From NCBI GenBank assembly GCA_016200915.1, contig JACQDV010000025.1:18091-82090 (forward strand): a DNA stretch of 64,000 bases, given 5' to 3'. Of this stretch, positions 57,682 through 64,000 are shown piece after piece. Every line of letters starts with the position of its first letter. The first letter of the stretch is position 1. The notes beneath the pieces are model-generated. The model had not been told where the DNA came from, did not search any database, and worked only from the letters and a program-made list of their open reading frames with translations. The DNA is from Sphingobacteriales bacterium (GTDB lineage Bacteria; Bacteroidota; Bacteroidia; Chitinophagales; Chitinophagaceae). The position numbers were made by a program, and so were the translations under genes.

Positions 57682-58281
57682 ATGATTTTATCACTTGGAA
57701 GAACTGAGTTTGGGAACCCGGCGAATGCAGGAAATGCTTTAACAAGGGAAGAAGCTAATACCATCTTTTATGATTGGGTGAAGAATGAAAGGCTGCAACT
57801 GCATATGAAGCAGGTAGCTTATTTAATGAAATGCTGGGCTTTGGAAAAAGAAGGATTAAGTGAAGCAGGTGCCTGGCATTGGGAAATGGCCGGACTGTTA
57901 CACGATGCCGATTGGGACCAATGGCCAGATCAGCATTGCAAAAAAATAATTGAAGAATTGGAGAACCGTAATGTTGATCCGGAAATCATCCGGGCTATTG
58001 CCAGCCATGGACCATTGCATTTTGGGGTAGAGCCGGTAACTAAAATGGATAAGATGCTGTATGCATTTGACGAACTATCCGGATTGGTTCATGCATATTC
58101 TTTAATGCGACCAGAACGATATGAAGGCATGGAATTAAAAGGTGTGAAGAAACGATTAAAAGAAAAAAGCTTTGCCGCCAATGTTAGTCGTGAAGATATT
58201 GCTGATGCCTGCAACAGGGCAGGGATTGAACTGGATGAACTGATACAATTCATTATTACTAGGCAACTGCAGGCTGAGTAG
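57682..58281 (+). CDS. HD domain hydrolase
   Basis: A 199-residue protein with an HD-type metal-dependent phosphohydrolase fold: His41 (LQLHMKQV), the HD pair His74-Asp75 in GLLHDADWDQWPDQH and IRAIASHGP with Asp later in AFDELSGLVHA. These groups are the classical H...HD...D ligands. HD proteins hydrolyse nucleotides or phosphate esters; the substrate is not apparent. It is convergent with the HicBA pair, 21 bases away. Confidence 0.88.
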   Translation: MILSLGRTEFGNPANAGNALTREEANTIFYDWVKNERLQLHMKQVAYLMKCWALEKEGLSEAGAWHWEMAGLLHDADWDQWPDQHCKKIIEELENRNVDPEIIRAIASHGPLHFGVEPVTKMDKMLYAFDELSGLVHAYSLMRPERYEGMELKGVKKRLKEKSFAANVSREDIADACNRAGIELDELIQFIITRQLQAE

Positions 58282-58302
58282 GGTTGGATAGAATTTACGA
58301 AA

Positions 58303-58539
58303 TTAAATTTTTTGCATTTGCTTTTGAAATGTTTTGTAGTCAATACCTAAAGTCTGTAAATTGGTATGTATATGACATCCTGGAATTTCTTTTTTCGCAC
58401 CCCTGAAAACAACTGGCCTAAGCAATGAATCATCTGGATAATCCCATACCTCATGGCTTCCTTCAGTTCTTTTATATTCTAAACCAAGAGAACGTAACCA
58501 TTTTTTCCATTTAGCAGTTGGTATTGGTTTATATCCCAT
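58303..58539 (-). CDS. hicA: HicA-type mRNA interferase toxin
   Basis: A 78-residue protein of the HicA (YcfA) double-stranded RNA-binding-like fold. The catalytic His is His29 in RTEGSHEVW and the C-terminal HIHTNLQTLGIDYKTFQKQ block is diagnostic. It cleaves mRNA when freed from HicB. It follows hicB by 7 bases on the same strand, so both are co-transcribed; antitoxin-first order is less common for hicAB, but known. Confidence 0.87.
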   Translation of the reverse strand: MGYKPIPTAKWKKWLRSLGLEYKRTEGSHEVWDYPDDSLLRPVVFRGAKKEIPGCHIHTNLQTLGIDYKTFQKQMQKI

Positions 58540-58546
58540 GATAAGT

Positions 58547-58900
58547 TTAAGCTACTGGGATAGCAATCCTTTCGTTATAAATTCGTGGACTTTTTTTAAG
58601 TAATCGTCTATTTTGTTGTAAAGAACGATGGGGTTGGTTGTACATTGGCTTAGGCTTTTGTTGAAGTTGCCAGCCTAATTTTAATAAATATTTTTCCAAA
58701 GTGCCCTTTCTCTCTGTTTCAGAAAGGAAAATGCCAATAGCTTCTTCAAAAGCATTTTTAGCATCATGTTCGTCATCTCCATAAGAAGAAACTTCAAGAG
58801 CTGGGCAATATGCTACCCAAATTCCATCTTCCTGAAATAAAGCAACTTGTACGTTTAAACTGATAGAATTGCTTTCTTTTTGGAGTGTATTTTTAGCCAT
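58547..58900 (-). CDS. hicB: HicB family antitoxin
   Basis: A 117-residue protein with an N-terminal HicB-like beta domain (VQVALFQEDGIWVAYCPALEVSSYGDDEHDAKNAFEEAIGIFLSE), a degenerate RNase H-like fold that blocks HicA. The C-terminal 35 residues (LQQNRRLLKKSPRIYNERIAIPVA) are basic but do not show a clear ribbon-helix-helix or helix-turn-helix motif, so DNA binding is uncertain. It is first in the operon with hicA and has a palindrome 50-77 bases upstream. Confidence 0.85.
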   Translation of the reverse strand: MAKNTLQKESNSISLNVQVALFQEDGIWVAYCPALEVSSYGDDEHDAKNAFEEAIGIFLSETERKGTLEKYLLKLGWQLQQKPKPMYNQPHRSLQQNRRLLKKSPRIYNERIAIPVA

Positions 58901-58949
58901 ATAGGTTTGTAGATAGTAAGTAAGTTAATGCAATTTTAATAAAAAATTT

Positions 58950-58977
58950 GTTATTATAATTCTGCAATTATAATAAC
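58950..58977. promoter_or_regulatory. Palindrome upstream of hicBA
   Basis: GTTATTATAATT (58950-58961) and its exact complement (58966-58977) flank a four-base loop. The 12-bp perfect palindrome lies 50-77 bases before the hicB start, a usual place for an operator of HicB or the HicAB complex. It has no T-run, so it is not a terminator for recQ. Confidence 0.55.
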
Positions 58978-59111
58978 GGTAAAATAATAAGATTGTTGGG
59001 TAACTAGTAAAAGTTGCCGTCAGATGAGTTAAGCTTATTTAAAATGCCTTTAATAATCCAAACAGAAGTGTAGGTTTTGATTTTAATTAGTACATTTTAG
59101 TTAACATAATA

Positions 59112-61307
59112 TTAATTATAAGAATTATTATTAGCCCAGAACCGGTAATAATTAACCACAGTCCGAATCTCACCATAACTATAATCATCACCCAATGCTT
59201 CTTTAATTGGTTTTATTCCCAACTCAGCTCCTAATTCTTCATACTTGTTTTTTATAATCTCAATCTTTGATTTTGGAATCAGCGATTCGATCTTCAGTTC
59301 ACCGGAATTTACAAAACCAGCTAAATGATTTTCAACCGTACCAATCGTCAGCTTTCTTTCAGCAGCAATTTCCTGAACAGATTTACCAGACAAAAATAAT
59401 TCCAGCGTAACACGGTCAGTTGAACCTTTAACCATCGCCGGCTTTTCTGGAGATTCTTTCCGAAGCCGTTTAGGTTTGCGTAAATGAATTCGTCCGGACA
59501 GTTGCCGGGATTTACAATAATCTCCAATCTCTTTTAAAAAGGCTTTTCCATACTTTGCCAGCTTTACGGAGCCAAATCCTGAAACCTGGAGCAATTCATT
59601 TTCATTCTGCGGCAGATAACTGGCCAGTTCCAGTAAACTGGCATCACTTAAAATAACATAAGCCGGTACCGATTCTTCAAGGGCTAACTGTAACCTCAAC
59701 TGTTTTAGTTGTTGAAATAATTCTTCTTCATGCGGTACTGCTTCTTCAGCCAATGTTTTCTCGGCTTCTTTTTTGTAAGTAATGGATTTCACCAGCATCA
59801 CTTTTTCTTCACCTTTTAAAACCCGCCAGCTTTTATCATTTAATTTCAGCACCGGGTAAAGTCCATCCGCCTGCGATAAATATCCCAGCGATACCATATC
59901 TCTTATATACCGCACCCATTGTTCTTTACCAATATCTTTTCCCGAACCATAGGTTTTAATTTGCTTATGTATCTCTTTAATTTTTTCTGAAGCGGAACCA
60001 CGCAATATATCCACCACATAGTTGATACCGAAACTTTCATTCAGCCTGGCCACCGCACTCAATGCTTTTTGTGCCAGTTCTGTTGCATCAAATTTTTCAT
60101 AATTACTCAGACAGGTATCACAACTGCCACAATAGTCCGGGTGTTGCTCACCAAAATAATTGAGTAAATATTTTCTGCGACATATACTGCTTTCGCAAAA
60201 GTTGGCCATTTGATTCAGCTTCTTCAGCAGTATTTCTGTTTGTGCAGGATTGTTTTCTACCTGGGCAAAATGTTTCAGCTTCATCACATCGCCGGCACTG
60301 TAAAATAATATGGCTTCACTTTTTAAACCATCTCTTCCTGCCCGGCCGGTTTCCTGGTAATAACCTTCAATGTTTTTGGGTAAATCAACATGTATAACAA
60401 AACGAACATTGCTCTTATTAATCCCCATACCAAATGCAATAGTTGCCACAATAATCTTAACCTCATCTCTTAAAAATTTATTCTGTGTTTCTTCTCTTAT
60501 ATTTCTTTCTAATCCTGCATGATATGCGGCTGCTGAAAATCCTTCTTCCACTAATTGTGCTGCCAATGCTTCTGTACTTGCCCGGCTCAGGCAATAAATA
60601 ATTCCTGAATCCTCTTTATGCTGACGCAAATACTGTGTCAGTTCAAAATGATAATTGTATTTGGGTTTGATGAAATAAAAAATATTCTCCCGGTTAAAAC
60701 TGTTTTCAAAAACTTTGGGTTGATGCAGTTGCAGTTTCTCCAGTATATCTTTTTCTGTCAGCTTATCAGCGGTTGCTGTTAATGCAATGACGGGTATATT
60801 GGGAAAATGTTTTTTCAACTCACCCAACTGCAAATACTCCGGCCGGAAATCATGTCCCCACTGGCTGATGCAATGTGCTTCATCAATGGCAAATAAAGAA
60901 ACCGAAAAACGTTTAAGAGTGTTGATGAACATTGACCCCTCTCCCAGCAAACGTTCCGGCGCCACATATAATAATTTGAGCTGATTCGATTGCAGTTTGC
61001 TGATGATGAAATTCTGTTCGGTATTGCTTTGTGTTGAATTGAGAAAGGCAGCTTCTATTCCATTTAATCTTAGTGCATCCACCTGGTCTTTCATCAAAGC
61101 AATTAATGGAGATACTACAATCGTAACTCCATCAAACAACATTGCCGGAACCTGGTAGCAAACACTTTTTCCGCCGCCGGTTGGCATCAGTACCAATCCA
61201 TCATTTCCTGCCAATACATTTTGTATAATCTCTTCCTGGTTATGACGGAAAGAATCATATCCAAAATATTGTTTTAGTATAGTCTTAGCTTTATCTATTG
61301 AGTGCAT
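59112..61307 (-). CDS. recQ: ATP-dependent DNA helicase RecQ
   Basis: A 731-residue superfamily 2 helicase unwinding DNA 3' to 5' in recombination and repair. It has Walker A MPTGGGKS (41-48), DEAH (142-145) with the aromatic loop CISQWGHDFRPEY, motif VI QETGRAGRDG, a zinc-binding RQC region (CESSICRRKYLLNYFGEQHPDYCGSCDTC motif cysteines), a winged helix, an HRDC domain near 535-605 and a C-terminal helix-turn-helix (VQEIAAERKLTIGTVENHL). The full domain set is present. It is followed by the hicBA promoter region. Confidence 0.95.
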   Translation of the reverse strand: MHSIDKAKTILKQYFGYDSFRHNQEEIIQNVLAGNDGLVLMPTGGGKSVCYQVPAMLFDGVTIVVSPLIALMKDQVDALRLNGIEAAFLNSTQSNTEQNFIISKLQSNQLKLLYVAPERLLGEGSMFINTLKRFSVSLFAIDEAHCISQWGHDFRPEYLQLGELKKHFPNIPVIALTATADKLTEKDILEKLQLHQPKVFENSFNRENIFYFIKPKYNYHFELTQYLRQHKEDSGIIYCLSRASTEALAAQLVEEGFSAAAYHAGLERNIREETQNKFLRDEVKIIVATIAFGMGINKSNVRFVIHVDLPKNIEGYYQETGRAGRDGLKSEAILFYSAGDVMKLKHFAQVENNPAQTEILLKKLNQMANFCESSICRRKYLLNYFGEQHPDYCGSCDTCLSNYEKFDATELAQKALSAVARLNESFGINYVVDILRGSASEKIKEIHKQIKTYGSGKDIGKEQWVRYIRDMVSLGYLSQADGLYPVLKLNDKSWRVLKGEEKVMLVKSITYKKEAEKTLAEEAVPHEEELFQQLKQLRLQLALEESVPAYVILSDASLLELASYLPQNENELLQVSGFGSVKLAKYGKAFLKEIGDYCKSRQLSGRIHLRKPKRLRKESPEKPAMVKGSTDRVTLELFLSGKSVQEIAAERKLTIGTVENHLAGFVNSGELKIESLIPKSKIEIIKNKYEELGAELGIKPIKEALGDDYSYGEIRTVVNYYRFWANNNSYN

Positions 61308-61390
61308 GAAATCCCTTCTTAATTAGTTTGCAAATAAAGACAAAATATTCCCTCCCCATTACTGGAAAGGGAATATTTAAAAAGTAAACG

Positions 61391-61729
61391 CTAACTTTTA
61401 CCTCCAAACGCTATCACATCGTTTACCTGTACTTCGGTAACATACTTTTTTACCCCGTCTTTATCAGTATAGTTCCGATTTACTAATTTGCCCTCGATCA
61501 ATACTTCAGTTCCTTTGGAAAGATATTTTTCGGCAAACTCAGCCTGTTTGCCCCAAAGCACCACATTGTGCCATTGTGTGTCTTTTACTTTTTCACCTTT
61601 TGCATTAGTATAAGACTCGTTAGTAGCAATATTCAGTCGTGCCATCTTTTTATCACCATCAAAACTTTTCACTTCTGGTGCTGCGCCTAAATGTCCAATC
61701 AATTGTACTTTGTTACGTAATGTGTTCAT
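61391..61729 (-). CDS. ssb: Single-stranded DNA-binding protein without acidic tail
   Basis: A 112-residue OB-fold SSB (MNTLRNKVQLIGHLGAAPEVKSF, TQWHNVVLWGKQAEFAEKYLSKGTEVLIEGKL). It ends right after the OB domain (VNDVIAFGGKS) and lacks the disordered linker and DDDIPF-like tip that recruits partner proteins. It may be a secondary SSB, as in competence or mobile contexts. It is divergent from the zinc-ribbon gene at 61911, with a palindrome between. Confidence 0.92.
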   Translation of the reverse strand: MNTLRNKVQLIGHLGAAPEVKSFDGDKKMARLNIATNESYTNAKGEKVKDTQWHNVVLWGKQAEFAEKYLSKGTEVLIEGKLVNRNYTDKDGVKKYVTEVQVNDVIAFGGKS

Positions 61730-61845
61730 GATTTTTTGTTTTAATCTTTTGAAATAGTGCCGGTTTGTTGCTCAGCATTTACGGTACAAAGATGAATTGC
61801 TTTTAAAGCCGTAGCCGGTATTTAAGCACTTATAAACGTATTTAC

Positions 61846-61869
61846 CCGTTTGTAAACGTTTGCAAACGG
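61846..61869. promoter_or_regulatory. Overlapping palindrome between ssb and the zinc-ribbon gene
   Basis: CCGTTTGTAAACG (61846-61858) is repeated as its complement CGTTTGCAAACGG (61857-61869), sharing two bases and with one mismatch. A further TAAACG stands at 61832. It lies 42 bases before the ATG at 61911 and 117 bases from the ssb start, so it could be an operator for either. TAACTTTA at 61881-61888 is a near -7 box. Confidence 0.5.
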
Positions 61870-61910
61870 ATAATTATCCCTAACTTTATTGAAACCAAAC
61901 CGCCCTTGTC

Positions 61911-62279
61911 ATGAGTAAACCCACCGACAAAACCTGTCTCGAATGCGGTAAAACCTTTAAAGGCCGTGTTGATAAAAAATTCTGCGACGACTGGTGCCGC
62001 AACGCTTACAACAATAAACTTAACAGCGATAACACCACGTATGTAAGAAATGTAAATAACATTTTGCGAAAGAACCGGCGCATAATTCAAGAGCTTATTC
62101 CAGCCGGTGCGGAAACAGCCAAAGCAAGCAAAAGCAAATTGCATCAAAAAGGTTTCAGCTTCATCTACTTTACCAATACCTACACTAACAAAAAAGGAGC
62201 AACTTATTTCTTCTGTTACGAATATGGTTACCTGCCTATTGAAGGCGATTACTTTTTCCTTGTTAAAAGAAAAGAATGA
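61911..62279 (+). CDS. Zinc-ribbon-containing hypothetical protein
   Basis: A 122-residue protein with an N-terminal four-cysteine ribbon: Cys9, Cys12, Cys25 and Cys29 (TCLECGKTFKGRVDKKFCDDWCRNAYNN). The C-terminal part (FSFIYFTNTYTNKKGATYFFCYEYGYLPIEGDYFFL) is aromatic-rich and lies after a basic helix. The same arrangement recurs in Bacteroidota proteins of unknown function; DNA or RNA binding is plausible. It is divergent from ssb. Confidence 0.75.
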   Translation: MSKPTDKTCLECGKTFKGRVDKKFCDDWCRNAYNNKLNSDNTTYVRNVNNILRKNRRIIQELIPAGAETAKASKSKLHQKGFSFIYFTNTYTNKKGATYFFCYEYGYLPIEGDYFFLVKRKE

Positions 62280-62339
62280 TTGGGTAATTAAGGGAAAAAG
62301 CGGCAAGCATTTTTTCACCTATCTTTATTTTTTTACTAA

Positions 62340-63746
<1,407 letters not shown>

Positions 63747-63749
63747 TCA

Positions 63750-63833
63750 ATGGTGAATGGTCAATGGTGAATAGGAAATGGATGTCGGAATGAAATTATA
63801 ATTGAACAGATAGTTAATGTTCCGTAGGAACAT
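63750..63833. repeat. Stutter repeat and hairpin after the GH109-like gene
   Basis: TCAATGGTGAATGG recurs at once as TCAATGGTGAATAGG (63749-63776). About 40 bases on, ATGTTCC (63817-63823) and GGAACAT (63827-63833) form a 7-bp hairpin followed by ATCGTGGGTAGAAAA, a string that looks like a dispersed Bacteroidota palindrome. The remainder of 63834-64000 has AT-rich stutters and no credible gene start. Confidence 0.55.
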
Positions 63834-64000
63834 ATCGTGGGTAGAAAAAAAATAAATAGTTACCCGTTGTGCGATTAGAAAAATGTGAATATGTGAAAAA
63901 AGAGGTTATGCATAAAAGCCAATACAGTACAGTATTTGCTTAGAAAAAGTGCTTAAATTTTTTCAATGCACAACCTCAAAACAAATTTCGACAAGATTTA

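Noticed and set aside
61842..62318. Minus-strand open frame over the zinc-ribbon gene
   Set aside because: The plus strand has a recognisable zinc ribbon with a sensible start; the minus-strand reading has no motif and would overlap it completely.

Overview
The window looks like chromosomal DNA from a Bacteroidota bacterium, most probably of the Chitinophagaceae (the Ferruginibacter / Lacibacter / Sediminibacterium neighbourhood). The evidence is low GC content, repeated Bacteroidota-type -7 promoter boxes (TAnnTTTG) just upstream of genes, a type IX secretion C-terminal sorting domain, Bacteroidota-restricted families (DUF3276, DUF6089, PD40-OmpA, GH109), many SPII lipoproteins and Tat signals, and weak Shine-Dalgarno sequences. 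The genus is inference. No rRNA, tRNA, CRISPR array, complete insertion sequence or prophage was seen.

Layout. 1-9.9 kb: a 5'-truncated class A beta-lactamase-like lipoprotein, an aspartate-type aminotransferase, a stand-alone RlmK-type rRNA methyltransferase, a CPBP protease coupled to coaE, a CBS protein, an ABC exporter, a DUF3276 (PUR-like) protein and an unusual ABC-F ATPase. 9.9-19.4 kb: a Bcr/CflA efflux pump, then a minus-strand operon for periplasmic molybdenum hydroxylases: cytochrome c, two diverged copies of the [2Fe-2S] plus molybdopterin subunit pair, XdhC and a MocA-like cytidylyltransferase. 19.6-28 kb: a flavodoxin / cupin / aldo-keto reductase operon, a carboxylesterase and an AraC regulator; both target promoter regions carry the same 21-bp-spaced direct-repeat site. 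A second aldo-keto reductase, a CHY zinc-finger protein, another AraC regulator and a beta-barrel protein follow.

28-46.7 kb: mixed envelope and metabolic genes: acyltransferase, ThuA protein, LVIVD lipoprotein, an amidase / AraC / NTF2-like / DOPA-dioxygenase operon divergent from an amino-acid permease, an NlpC/P60 lipoprotein, a broken GxxExxY gene inside perfect 19-bp inverted repeats, an M1 peptidase, an oligopeptide-binding lipoprotein, a T9SS cargo protein and a lipoprotein MsrA. 46.7-64 kb: genome maintenance (MutS2 lacking Smr, DnaG, GyrA, RecQ, a tail-less SSB) with envelope proteins (DUF6089, PD40-OmpA), an HD hydrolase, a HicBA toxin-antitoxin pair with a palindrome upstream, a zinc-ribbon protein and a GH109-type oxidoreductase.

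The most interesting signals are: (i) the predicted AraC regulon with two near-identical operators; (ii) the GxxExxY cassette with its inverted-repeat ends and in-frame stop, plus a structurally similar 8-nt stutter repeat at 5.6 kb; (iii) an ABC-F protein in which one composite ATP site is intact and the other is degenerate in all three motifs; (iv) the duplicated molybdenum hydroxylase with two different export signals. Start codons were moved inward where the longest reading frame began at TTG or GTG in a promoter, terminator or upstream gene.
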